Source of the DNA: Phycisphaerae bacterium
GTDB taxonomy: Bacteria; Planctomycetota; Phycisphaerae; Tepidisphaerales; Tepidisphaeraceae
Direction of reading: 5' to 3'
DNA: 44,155 bases
Assembly: GCA_030448225.1 (NCBI GenBank)
Contig: JAUJNJ010000067.1
Span: 1-44,155, forward strand
The notes under the pieces are model-generated. The model did not search any database. It saw only the letters and a program-made list of their open reading frames with translations, and was not told where the DNA came from. The position numbers and the translations under genes are program-made. Position 1 is the first letter of the stretch. Each line of letters begins with the position of its first letter. Of this stretch, positions 25,605 through 34,174 are shown piece by piece.

Positions 25605-26655
25605 ATGAAGCTAAGCGACCTAACGACCCAGGCCGGCGAGTGGCTCCGCGGGAGCGGGCCGATGAGCGAGATCGTGATCTCGTCCCGCATCCGCCTGCGC
25701 GCAACGTGGCGGGCTACCCGTTCCTCGCCAAGTGCACGCCACCAAGCGCCAGTCGGCCGAGGGGAAGGTCCGCCAGACGATCCTCGACGCCGGCACGCGC
25801 CGCAGGTGCTCTACGTCGACCTCGACGCCGCCCCGGAGATCGACCGCCAACTCCTCGTCGAGGCCGCCACCTCATCAGCAAGCCCCACGCGTCGGCCGAG
25901 GGCGCGCGCGGCGTGGCCGTGGCGGACAACGAGACGGTCTCGATCATGGTCAACGAGGAGGACCACCTGCGCATCCAGGTGCTCCGCAGCGGGCTCCAAC
26001 TCGAGGAGGCGTGGGACCAGATCAACAAGATCGACGACGGGCTCGAGAGCAAGCTCGACTGGGCGTTCCACCCGCGCTTCGGCTACCTCACCGCCTGCCC
26101 GACCAACGTCGGCACCGGCATCCGCGCCAGCGTGATGCTCCACCTGCCGGCCCTGAGCTCACCGGCGAGATCGACAAGGTCTTCCGCGCCGCCAAGGACA
26201 TGCGCCTCGCCGTCCGCGGCCTCTACGGCGAGGGGACCGAGGCGACCGGCGACTTCTACCAGATCAGCAACCAGACGACGCTCGGCAAGGCCGAGGACGA
26301 CATCATCAGCGACTTCAAGCACCAGGTGATCCCCAAGATCATCGACTACGAGCACCACGCGCAAGATGCTCGCCGCCGACCGCACCGTCGCGCTGGACGA
26401 CAAGGTCTACGCGCCGTCGACGCGCGCGGCTCGGCCCGGCTGATGGCGAGCGAGGAGACGATCAACCTGCTGAGTCACGTCCGCATGGGCGTGAACCTCG
26501 GGCGGGTCAAGGACATCGACATCCGCACGATCAACGAGTTGTTCCTCCAGACCCAGCCGGCCCACCTGCAGAAGATCCAGGGCAAGAAGATGGAGGGCGA
26601 CGTCCGCCGCCGCCCGCGCGCCGACTTCATCCGCCAGCGCCTCAACCGCAACTGA
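25605..26655 (+). CDS. mcsB: Protein arginine kinase McsB (frameshifted)
   Basis: About 350 residues from ATG 25605 (MKLSDLTTQAGEWLRGSGPM), full length for bacterial ATP:guanido phosphotransferases. Landmarks: VISSRIRLAR, the NEEDHLRIQVLRSG loop, ACPTNVGTGIRASVMLHLP, GTEATGDFYQISNQTTLG with the ATP-binding QTTLG, and a C-terminal SVRxG-like VNLGRVKDIDIRTINELFLQ. McsB phosphorylates arginine residues on proteins to mark them for ClpCP in Firmicutes; a related role here is inferred. About six small frameshifts break the frame. No clpC is next to it. The upstream start region is provided by the heptamer repeat at 25511-25602. Confidence 0.92.
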
Positions 26656-27139
26656 CGCCGCCGCCGCCGCCGCCGGGCGGACCATCGACGCTCCCGGCAT
26701 CCCCGTTAGCCGGCTTTGCTTGCGAGCCGCGTCCGAGGGCGCCGAGCCGGGCCGGGTCCTCGGACGGCAAGCCCATGCGTCCCCACTCTCTGCGGAGACG
26801 CGCTCCGCTCACGCAGCAAAACCGCAAGCGCCCATCGCCGCGCCCCGTCCCGGCGGGACCCACCGATTTCCTCACGTCGCCGGCCGGCTCGCTCATGGCG
26901 TCCCCTTCGCGTGGCCGCCCGTCGGTCGGACGGGGATCTTCAAGGAGAGCTGCGGCTCCCGTCTGATCTCGTGTGGGACGGGCTTTGACGGCGAGCGTCT
27001 TTGCCGTGGCAAAGTTTTCCTCCCCCGTCCCCGTCTTATTCCATTCCGGCGACCGACCTTAACGCGAGCGGTCGGTGGGGCGGCTGGCATTTTCCACATC
27101 GTCATCCACACCGGGCTAATCCGGGAATACAATGCCGCC
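26656..27139. other. Intergenic; palindrome copy and regulator promoter
   Basis: No gene in 484 bases. It holds a GGCTtTGC-TT-GCGAGCC palindrome (26712-26727), a hairpin ACCGACC/GGTCGGT (about 27054-27078) and, just before the regulator, the likely promoter at 27105-27133. Frames through here are Arg-rich and lack gene character. Confidence 0.5.
27105..27133 (+). promoter_or_regulatory. Putative sigma70-type promoter, leaderless
   Basis: TCCACA (27105-27110), 17 bases, TACAAT (27128-27133). The -10 box matches 5 of 6 consensus bases. Expected transcription start is about 27140, exactly the GTG of the regulator, so the transcript would be leaderless. Confidence 0.45.
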
Positions 27140-27580
27140 GTGAACCTGATCCGTGTGTTGCTCGTGGACGATCACCCGATGATGCGCAGCGGCCTGAAGC
27201 TGCTGCTCGCGTCGCTGCCGGACGTGTGCGTCGTCGGCGAGGCCGAGGACGGCCGCCGCCGTCTGCCGCGCGGCCGAGTTGTCGCCCGACGTGGTCGTGA
27301 TGGACTTCTCGATGCCCGGCCTCACCGGCGTCGACGCGACGGCGCGCGATCGTCGAGCAGAACCGGGAGCGCGAAGGTCGTGGTTCTCTCCGCCCGGTCC
27401 GACCAGTGGCTCTGGCGGTCGGTGCTTGAGGCGGAGCGCGCGGTCGGATACGTCCCGAAGGAAGAAGCCTTCGGCGAACTCGCGACCGCCGTTCGGTCGG
27501 CCGCCGCCGGCAAGATCTACCTCAGCCCCACGATGTCCGCCGAGCTGACCCTGCCGGACCGCTCGCCCGCCTCCCTTTGA
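27140..27580 (+). CDS. Response regulator, receiver domain only (frameshifted)
   Basis: About 146 residues from GTG 27140: VNLIRVLLVDDHPMMRSGLK with the acidic DD pair, SPDVVVMDFSMPGLTGVD with the phosphoacceptor Asp, KVVVLSARSDQW and YVPKEEAFGEL with the conserved Lys. This is the receiver of a NarL/FixJ-type regulator, near-identical in plan to the one at 30034-30690. The reading ends AELTLPDRSPASL with a stop just where the LuxR-type helix-turn-helix should begin, and no such domain follows. It is either a natural receiver-only protein or a truncated NarL type. Two frameshifts (near 27255 and 27345) are probably sequence errors. It converges on the hybrid kinase gene, which may be its partner. 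Confidence 0.75.
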   Translation: MNLIRVLLVDDHPMMRSGLKLLLASLPDVCVVGEAEDGRRRLPRGRVVARRGRDGLLDARPHRRRRDGARSSSRTGSAKVVVLSARSDQWLWRSVLEAERAVGYVPKEEAFGELATAVRSAAAGKIYLSPTMSAELTLPDRSPASL

Positions 27581-27646
27581 GGGGGTTCCCCACGGCGAAG
27601 CGTCCCCGCCATTCATTGCGAATGATATCGATGCTTCGCCGCGCGC

Positions 27647-29733
27647 TCACGCCCGCCCGACGAGCGGGGTGACGGCGGCGAGCAGGGCGTCCGGGTCGAA
27701 CGGCTTGACGACGTGCGCCTGGAAGCCGGCGTCGAGCGCGGCCGCGCGGTCCTCGGCGCGGGCGTGGGCCGTCAGGGCGAGCGGCAGCGGCGCGGCAGGC
27801 CGCGTCGCTCCCTGACGGGCGCGGACGAGGCGGATCAGTTCGTACCCGTCCTGCATCGGCATGCCGACGTCGCTGACGAGCAGGTCGAAGCCCCACCCCT
27901 TGAGGCTGGCGAGGAACGCCTCCACGCCCTGCGCCGCCGACTCGACCGCCGTCACGTCACGCGCCGCACTGCTCGAGGAGCCATTGCAGCACCGACCGCG
28001 ACGCCGGCTCGTCCTCCACGACGAGCACGCGCAGCCCCTGGAGCACCGGCGTCGGCCGGAACGGCGGCCGGGTCGCGTCGGGCGTCGTCACCACGCTCGA
28101 CGCCGCCGCCGCGTCGCGCGTCAGCGCGGACGCCGCGCCCTGGAGCGGGAGTTCCACCGTGAACGTGGCACCGCGGCCCGGCCCCGCGCTCCGGGCGAGC
28201 AGGCGGCCACCGTGCAGTTCGACGAGCTGTTTCGAGATCGACAGGCCCAGCCCCAGCCCGCCCTGCCGCGCGTGCCGGTGGCGTCGGCCTGGCGGAAGCG
28301 GTCGAACACGTGGGGCAGGAAGTCGGCGCCGATCCCTGGCCGGTGTCGGCCACCGTGATCCGCAGCACGTCCGGCCCGCGCTCGACGCCGACCGACACCC
28401 GCCCGCCCTTGGGCGTGAACTTCACCGCGTTGTTGATCAGGTTCCACAGCACCTGCTGGATTCGCTCCGGGTCGGCGTGCGCACGCTCCCGGCGTCGGCC
28501 CGCCGGGCGGCGGCGGGCGCCTCGTGCCGCGACGCCCTTGGCCTCGGCCATCGGCCGCACCGCGTCGATCGCCGCCGCGACGACCGAGCGCGACCGCCGG
28601 CTCTCGCGCATGTTGAGCGCAGCTTGCCCGAGACGATGCGCGACACGTCGAGCAGGTCCTCGACGAGCTGCTGGCTGCCCTCGGCGCGCCTGCTCGATCG
28701 TCTCGATCGCCTGCGCCTGCTCGTCGCACGGCCCCGCCGCGCAGCAGGCGGGCCCAGAGCAGGATCGCCGTCAGCGGCGCGCAGCTCGTGGCTGACGACG
28801 GCGACGAACTCGTCCTTCATCGTGATCGCCCGCTCGGCCTCCCACCGCGCGCCTTCTCGCGGCCGAGCAGCCGCCGCCGCGCTGCTCCTCGATCTGCCGC
28901 CGCTCGGTCAGGTCGCGGCAGACCTTGGCGAACCCGCGCGCGCGCTCCGCCCCGTCGCGCAGCGGGGTCGTCACGCCGCTGGCCCAGAACCGCGAGCCGT
29001 CCTGCGCATCTGCCAGCGCTCGTCGTCGGCGCGGCCGTCGGTCAGGGCGGTCGTCAATTCCTTCTGATGCCGCGCGTCGCCTGGTCCTCGGGCGTGAACA
29101 GGACCGCCCCGTCCTGCCCGACGATCTCCGGTTCGGCCCAGCCGAAGGTGCGTGCGCGCCGGTGTTCCAGGTCAGGACCCGTCCTGCGCGTCGAGCATCA
29201 TGATCGCGTAGTCGTGCACGCTCTCGACGAGCAGGCGGAGCCGCTCCTCGCTGATGCGGACCGCGTCCTCCATCCGCCGCCGCTCGCTGAGGTCCGCGCA
29301 CGATCTTGAGGTAGCCGAGCAACTGCCCGTCCGCCGGGTCGCACAGGGCGGTGATGACCTCGTTGCCCCAGAACCGCGTGCCGTCCTGCGCACGCCACCC
29401 TCGTTCTCCGACCGCCCTGCGCTCGGCCGCCCGCCGCTCGAGCTCGCGGTGGCCGGCGCGCTGGTCCTCGGGCGTGAAGAAGATCGAGAAGTTCTGGCCG
29501 ACGATCTCGTGCTCGGCGTACCCCAGGATGCCTGCGGCGCCGTCGTTCCACGTCATGACCCGCCCGTGCGGGTCGAGCATGAAGATCGCGTAGTCCCGCA
29601 CGTGCTGCACGAGCAGCCGGAACCGCTCGTCGCGCTCGCGCAGCGCCGCCTCGCCGAACGGCGCGCCCTCCGGCGGTCGCGGCGGCGGCGGGGGGGCGGG
29701 CGAATCGTTCGCGCTGGGGTTGGATACGTTCAC
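27647..29733 (-). CDS. Hybrid sensor histidine kinase: PAS-PAS-HisKA-HATPase-receiver (frameshifted)
   Basis: GTG 29733 opens VNVSNPSANDSPAPPPPPRP. Two PAS domains follow (RFRLLVQHVRDYAIFMLDPH with GILGYAEHEIVGQNFSIFFT; then RLRLLVESVHDYAIMMLDAQ with FTPEDQARG), both with typical PAC ends (RFWGNEVITALCDP). HisKA has FVAVVSHELRA with the phosphoacceptor His. The ATPase has WNLINNAVKFTPKGG, VADTGQGI and GLGLSIS. The C-terminal receiver has LLVSDVGMPMQDGYELIRLV with its Asp and AHVVKPFD with its Lys. No membrane helix is seen, so it is probably a cytoplasmic sensor. About ten frameshifts break it here. Receiver-only and NarL-type regulators on both sides suggest a local phosphorelay, which is inference. 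Confidence 0.85.
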
Positions 29734-30033
29734 GGCGTTCTCGTCGAGGCGCCGTCATCGGCGCGAACCATCGCCGACGAACGTATAGCGGGCGGGGTCG
29801 AGCGTGAACCGGTCAACTCCCGAACCGGGGATAAACCCGAGCGGGTCTGGCGATTTGGTGGAAAGACGAAGTCGGTGGTGGTGGTGGGATCGCAGCCGAC
29901 GCGTCCGGCAACGCCAAACGCGGCGTGGCCGCTTTAGCGGGCACGTCCTGAATGCATGGCTCCTGCGAAAGCGACTCGCGGAAACAGACCCTCTGGCGTC
30001 GAGCGCTCCGGCGTCGTGTGTTCCACCCCGCGG
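29734..30033. other. Intergenic, 300 bases, repeat copy only
   Basis: No gene. It contains one copy (29922-29948) of a hairpin repeat whose second copy is at 40336-40362. The remaining sequence shows no promoter or terminator that can be defended. Confidence 0.5.
29922..29948 (+). repeat. Repeat GTGGCCGCTTYAGCGGGCAC, copy 1
   Basis: GGCGTGGCCGCTTTAGCGGG followed by CACGTCC is shared almost base for base with 40336-40362, where T is C. The core CCGCT/AGCGG pairs, and flanking GTG/CAC extends the stem, so it is a short hairpin repeat. Confidence 0.65.
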
Positions 30034-30690
30034 CTACGGCGCGGTCAACCCCTCGCGCACCGCGTACTTCGTCAGCTCCGCCACGCTGTGAAGGTCGAGC
30101 TTCTCCATGATGTTGCGGCGGTGGGTCTCGACCGTCTTGGGGCTGACGTGCAGGTCGCTGGCCACCTCCTTCGTCGCCCGCCCCTCGGCCATCAGTTGCA
30201 GCACCTCGCGCTCGCGCGGCGAGAGCTTGGCGAACGCCGCCGACGGCGACGGCCCCTCGCCCCGCACGTACTCGTCCAAGACCGCGCCGGCCACGCCGGG
30301 GCTGAGGTAGGCCTTGCGCGCCACGACGGCGCGCAGCGCGGCGGTCAGGTCGTCGAACGCCGCGTCCTTCAGCACGTACCCGGACGCGCCGGCCCGGAGC
30401 ATCTCGGCGGCGAACCTTCGGTCCGAGTGGGCCGACAGCGCGATCACGCGCGGCCCGTCGCCGCCGGCGCGGATCTGGCGCGTCGCCTCGATGCCGTTGA
30501 GGTCCGGCATCTGGACGTCCATCACCACCACGTCCGGCGACAGCCGCGCCGCCAGCTCCACCGCCGTGCGCCCGTCCGCCGCCTCGGCGACGATCTCGAC
30601 GTCCGCCTCGCCCTGCAGCAGCGACCGCAGGCCCGCCCGCATCATCTCGTGGTCGTCCGCCAGGATCACTCGCATCGACCTGTTCATCAT
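30034..30690 (-). CDS. NarL/FixJ-family response regulator
   Basis: 218 residues, intact. The receiver starts RVILADDHEMMRAGLRSLLQ with acidic Asp12/Asp13, has phosphoacceptor Asp58 in SPDVVVMDVQMPDLNGIEAT, and the conserved Lys in GYVLKDAAFDDL. A linker leads to a LuxR-type helix-turn-helix at about residues 150-212 (LSPREREVLQLMAEGRATKE, VSPKTVETHRRNIMEKLDLH). It is a DNA-binding transcription regulator in the cytoplasm. It is divergent from the histidine kinase at 31147-32313 and follows, on the same strand, the hybrid kinase region. Three in-frame Met codons lie close together at the start; the first at 30690 is used here, though MRVIL at 30675 is equally possible. Confidence 0.94.
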   Translation of the reverse strand: MMNRSMRVILADDHEMMRAGLRSLLQGEADVEIVAEAADGRTAVELAARLSPDVVVMDVQMPDLNGIEATRQIRAGGDGPRVIALSAHSDRRFAAEMLRAGASGYVLKDAAFDDLTAALRAVVARKAYLSPGVAGAVLDEYVRGEGPSPSAAFAKLSPREREVLQLMAEGRATKEVASDLHVSPKTVETHRRNIMEKLDLHSVAELTKYAVREGLTAP

Positions 30691-31146
30691 CGTCTCCTCG
30701 GGTGCGTGAGGACGTGGTCGGCGAACCGGCGCGTCTCCCCCTTCGGAACACGCCGGCGATGCAGTCGCGCGTTCGGCTGCAACGGTACGCTAATGCTTCC
30801 CGGCCGGCTCAACAAGATAACAAACGTCGCGCACTGAGGTTTTGACGGGCGGCAAGGAGGGAAAGGTCGTGGTATTATAGGGAAAGGCGAACGGCGACCT
30901 TGCGAGCGTCGTACTGTTCGCTTGGGCGCCATGAGCCGAGGCCATCTCGGCACCCGCCGCGTCCTTCACTTCACGTGAAAAGCAAAGACCGAGGCGAAAA
31001 GCCTGAAGCGCCCGGAACGGCACGTCCGGGGCGCGTGGCAGTTCGCATCCGCGTCGGGTGGGGCCGCTTTTCATTCGTCCTGATCAATCGATGCCGATTG
31101 CGCCGCGCAATCTCCGTTCGCCATTGTCGCTGCCACGGAGGCTCTG
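30691..31146. other. Divergent regulatory region of regulator and kinase genes
   Basis: No gene in 456 bases. An extended -10 motif TGGTATTAT (30870-30878) is oriented towards the kinase gene with the TTGACG 25 bases ahead, which is too far for a usual -35, so the extended -10 would have to carry the promoter. It implies a leader of roughly 260 bases before the TTG at 31147. Confidence 0.35.
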
Positions 31147-32313
31147 TTGGTCAAGGACACGCCCGAAGAACTACTTTGGAACGAGCCGTTCCCCGAGGTG
31201 GCCGCCGCGCTGCGCGCGCGATCGGACCTCATCATCAGCGAGTGGTTGGTGCAGGTCCGACGAGCGCTATCGGGGACGCAGGATTTGAACAACGACCAGC
31301 TCGCCGACCACCTGCCCCTGATCCTGCCGGGGATGGCGGACGCGCTCGAGCAGGGCGGCCGCCCGAGCCGCCTGATGGACACGTCGCCCGCCCAGGGGCT
31401 CACGCGGTTCCACCAGCACTACGACGTCCGCGCCCTGATGACCGAGGACCGCCTGCTGCGCCGCATCATCATCGAGCAGGTGGAGCTGGTGCTGGCCCGG
31501 TGCATGTCGTCGGCCGAGCACGTCGCGCTGAACATGGCGGTCGACCTGATGCTCCAGCAGGCGGTCGTCGCGTTCGTCGAGCAGCAGAGCGTGCAGCTGC
31601 GCCTCGCGGCCGAGGCTGAACTGAAGTACCTCTCGTTCCTCTCCCACGACCTGAGCAACAACCTCAGCAGCGTCACGCTCATGCTCCAGGTGCTGCGCCA
31701 GAAGCTCGAGACGACGGCGGAGTTCGCCGGCGACGCGGCGCTGCTGGCCGACGCCCAGCGCTCGATCGCCGACACCGTCGCGGGCATGGGCCGCCTGCTC
31801 CAGAGCGAGCGGCTCCGCAAGGCGGGCGTGCAGCCCGAGCCCCGGCCGGTCGACCTCCGCGCCGCCGCCGCGGCCGTGGCGCGGCAGGTCGAGCAGGCGG
31901 CGGCCCGCAAGGCGATCCGTGTAGACCTCGACGTGCCCGGCGGCGCCACCGCCGACACCGATCCGGAGCTGCTCGGCCTCGTGCTCCAGAACCTCGTCGG
32001 CAACGCCGTGAAGTTCGCGCCCGGCGGCAGCACGGTCCGCATCGTCGCCGAGAGCGGGCGCGACGGGGCGTGCGTGATGAGCGTCGCCGACGAGGGGCCC
32101 GGCATCGCGCCCGAGCACCTCGGGCACATCTTCGACGCGTTCCGCCGCGGCGCCGCCCACGGACAGTCCGGCGTGGGCCTCGGGCTCACGATCGCGTCGC
32201 AGGCGGCGAAACTGCTCGGCGCGGCGCTCGACGTGAGGTCGACGCTCGGCCGCGGCTCGACGTTCGCCCTCACGCTCCCCGCGGTACGCATCTCGCCCGC
32301 GGCCGGCGCGTGA
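31147..32313 (+). CDS. Sensor histidine kinase with RsbRD-like N-terminal domain
   Basis: 388 residues, intact. TTG 31147 is chosen because GGAGG (31137-31141) lies 5 bases ahead. Residues 15-150 are all helical (ALRARSDLIISEWLVQVRRA, LTRFHQHYDVRALMTEDRLL) and resemble the globin-like RsbRD N-terminal sensor domain. HisKA follows with YLSFLSHDLSNNLSSVTLML, phosphoacceptor His167. The ATPase has LQNLVGNAVKFAPGG, VADEGPGIAPEHLGHIFDAF and SGVGLGLTIASQAAKL. There is no membrane segment, so sensing is cytoplasmic. The gene is divergent from the NarL-type regulator, its most likely partner. Related RsbRD domains act in stressosome-type systems; whether that holds here is unknown. Confidence 0.88.
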   Translation: MVKDTPEELLWNEPFPEVAAALRARSDLIISEWLVQVRRALSGTQDLNNDQLADHLPLILPGMADALEQGGRPSRLMDTSPAQGLTRFHQHYDVRALMTEDRLLRRIIIEQVELVLARCMSSAEHVALNMAVDLMLQQAVVAFVEQQSVQLRLAAEAELKYLSFLSHDLSNNLSSVTLMLQVLRQKLETTAEFAGDAALLADAQRSIADTVAGMGRLLQSERLRKAGVQPEPRPVDLRAAAAAVARQVEQAAARKAIRVDLDVPGGATADTDPELLGLVLQNLVGNAVKFAPGGSTVRIVAESGRDGACVMSVADEGPGIAPEHLGHIFDAFRRGAAHGQSGVGLGLTIASQAAKLLGAALDVRSTLGRGSTFALTLPAVRISPAAGA

Positions 32314-32546
32314 CTCGCGCTCGCTTGCCCGCGGCGCGGGTCCCCCGTGCTCGTGCGGCGAAACCGCAAGCGGCCGCCGCGCCGACCCCGCGTGGCGACC
32401 CGCTCGAATCGCCGTGACGCAGTTCGCTTCGCCCCCGGTCGTCGTCCTTGGTTACGAATCCGATCCGCGCTGCGCGGCCCGCCCGCCTCCGTCGCGACGC
32501 GACCGGCCCGGCGCTCATCGAACCGCCCGGGACGACGAGCCCCGTA

Positions 32547-32870
32547 TCAGTGCGACGGCGTGACGATCTTCAGCCCGATGATGCCCGCCGCGATGAGCGA
32601 GACGCACGCCAGCCGCAGCGCGCCGGCCGGTTCGCCGAACAACACCACGCCGAGGACGGCCGTGCCGATCGTGCCGATGCCGGTCCACACCGCGTACGCC
32701 GTGCCGAGCGGCAGGTGCTTCAGCGCGACCCCGAGCAGCACGAGGCTGATCACCATCGACGCCGCCGTGAGCGCCGTCGCCAGCGGGCGCGTGAACCCGT
32801 GCGTGTACTTCAGGCCCACGGCCCAGCCGACCTCGAACAACCCCGCGACGATCAGGATGAGCCACGCCAT
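32547..32870 (-). CDS. gdx: SMR-family guanidinium exporter (Gdx/SugE)
   Basis: 107 residues with four membrane helices. It matches the Gdx (SugE) subgroup of small multidrug resistance proteins nearly motif by motif: AWLILIVAGLFEVGWAVGLK with the essential Glu13, YTHGFTRP, LPLGTAYAVWTGIGTIGTAV, GEPAGALRLACVSLIAAGII and GLKI. Members export guanidinium in exchange for protons as a dual-topology dimer in the inner membrane. The subgroup assignment is supported by an apparent guanidine-II riboswitch 25 bases upstream. AAAGGGG, 9 bases ahead of the ATG, is the ribosome site and can be covered by a CCUUU/AAAGG stem. In-frame upstream codons cross the riboswitch and were left out. Confidence 0.92.
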   Translation of the reverse strand: MAWLILIVAGLFEVGWAVGLKYTHGFTRPLATALTAASMVISLVLLGVALKHLPLGTAYAVWTGIGTIGTAVLGVVLFGEPAGALRLACVSLIAAGIIGLKIVTPSH

Positions 32871-32894
32871 GGCGCTCGTCCCCTTTGAAAAGGT

Positions 32895-32948
32895 GACGGG
32901 GCCGTCCCCATCATGGAAAAGTGAACCGAGTAGCAAGGTCGTCCCCGC
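32895..32948 (-). promoter_or_regulatory. Guanidine-II (mini-ykkC) riboswitch upstream of gdx
   Basis: On the minus strand two small hairpins follow each other, each with an ACGR tetraloop, the defining feature of mini-ykkC. P1 is GCGGGG-ACGA-CCUUGC (32948-32933; six pairs including two G-U). P2 is GAUGGGG-ACGG-CCCCGUC (32912-32895; seven pairs including one G-U). They are separated by 20 bases. Downstream, CCUUU-UC-AAAGG would cover the Shine-Dalgarno AAAGGGG, so control of translation is plausible: guanidine binding to P1/P2 would release or stabilise an open ribosome site. Guanidine-II aptamers commonly precede SMR exporters of this subgroup. Confidence 0.85.
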
Positions 32949-33101
32949 ACCCTCCCCCGCCCGGGGGGGGCCGAATCCTAGGCCCGACCCCGCCCAAGAA
33001 CCACCCCCGCCCGATCCGACCCGCGCCGCGCACAGCCCGACCGCGTGCAATGCCACACCCACGGCCGAACCCCCACGGCCGCACGGACACGAGACAGAGG
33101 T

Positions 33102-33950
33102 TCAGTCCACCATCGTCCCCACCGGCTGCTGCTTGCCGATCAGGTTGCCCGTCCCTTGATCGCGAGCATGCGTTCGAGCCGCGACGAGGGACCACTTTCG
33201 GGTGTGGGGGTCGACCTTGATCTCGTTGACGACGGTGCCGTCGACGAGGTTCTCCAGGACCCAGCAGAGTGGGGGAGATCGATGCGGTACATCGTGGTGC
33301 AGAGGCACTGGCAGTCGCTCAGCACGACGATCTTCTGGTCGGGGTGCTGTTGCTTCAGGCGGTTGACGAGGTGCACCTCGGTGCCGATCGCCCACTCGCT
33401 GCCGGGCAGGGCGGCCTCGACCTGCTTGACGATGTAGGCGGTGCTGCCGGCCATGTCGGCCTTCTGCACGACCTCCCACTTGCACTCGGGGTGCACGATC
33501 ACCTTCATGTTCGGGTGGTCGCGCCGGGCTTGGTCGACGTGCTCGGGCCGGAACAAGGCGTGGACCGAGCAGTGGCCCTTCCACAGCACGAAGTCGGCGT
33601 CGCGCAGGCTGCGGGCGTCGTTGCCGCCGAGGTCCTGGCGGGGGTCCCAGACGACCATCTGGTCGAGCGGGTAACCCATCGCGTAGGCCGTGTTGCGGCC
33701 GAGGTGCTGGTCGGGGAAGAAGAGGACCTTCACTTTGGATTTTGGATTTTGGATTGCGGATTTTGGATTGGAAGTCGGGGTCGACGTCCCGGCTGACCTT
33801 GGCCCTTGACTTGCTGCCTCGCCCGCCGCGCCGCCGGCCGCCGGCCAGCTTCGGGCCGAGCGTCTCCTTGGCCGCGGCGATGCGCAGGCGCAGTTCGGGG
33901 TCGGAGAGTTCGGTGTAGATCCGCGGTAGGGGCTGCTGCCAGACCTTCAT
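33102..33950 (-). pseudogene. nadA: Quinolinate synthase NadA with internal deletion and frameshifts
   Basis: ATG 33950, with GAAGGAG ahead of it, opens KVWQQPLPRIYTELSDPELR and IAAAKETLGPKL, the usual NadA start. The sequence then leaves the family at once. Homology resumes at 33733 with VKVLFFPDQHLGRNTAYAMG and runs to the end: VVWDPRQDLGGND, KGHCSVHALFRPEHVDQ, VIVHPECKWEVVQKADMAGS, GTEVHLVNRL and VLSDCQCLCTTMYRIDLPH. Roughly 115-130 residues are missing, including the strand with the first iron-sulfur ligand Cys. The junction holds a TTTGGAT heptamer repeat and about 75 bases of unidentified GC-rich sequence. An additional frameshift lies near 33270. NadA condenses iminoaspartate with DHAP for NAD synthesis; this copy should be inactive unless the assembly is wrong. 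Confidence 0.85.
33734..33768 (+). repeat. Heptamer tandem repeat (TTTGGAT) at nadA deletion junction
   Basis: Five units of exact period 7: TTTGGAT TTTGGAT TTTGGAT TGCGGAT TTTGGAT. It touches the first codon of the retained C-terminal part of nadA (VKVLFFPDQ). AT-rich content contrasts with the surroundings. Such ATTTTGGATTTTGG tracts are frequent in planctomycete genomes. Confidence 0.85.
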
Positions 33951-34174
33951 GTGCTCCTTCGCCTTTCCTTCGAACGTCGCCCGCCGATCCTGTCGGGGCG
34001 GCGTCGTCGCTCATATTCATACGACGGAAACCACCGAAAGTGCAGCCCCGCGGCGGGTTAAACCGCAGAACGGACCGCCGGCGGGAGGCGTATAAACCAC
34101 AGGCTGCGTAGAGGATGCGGCCCGTCGGGCGGCAATGGATTCCGGTCCGCGCCACGTCTATAACTTCATAACCC

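Noticed and set aside
33951..34174. SAM- or SAH-type riboswitch before metF
   Set aside because: No conserved core of any known class was recognised in the nadA-metF gap.
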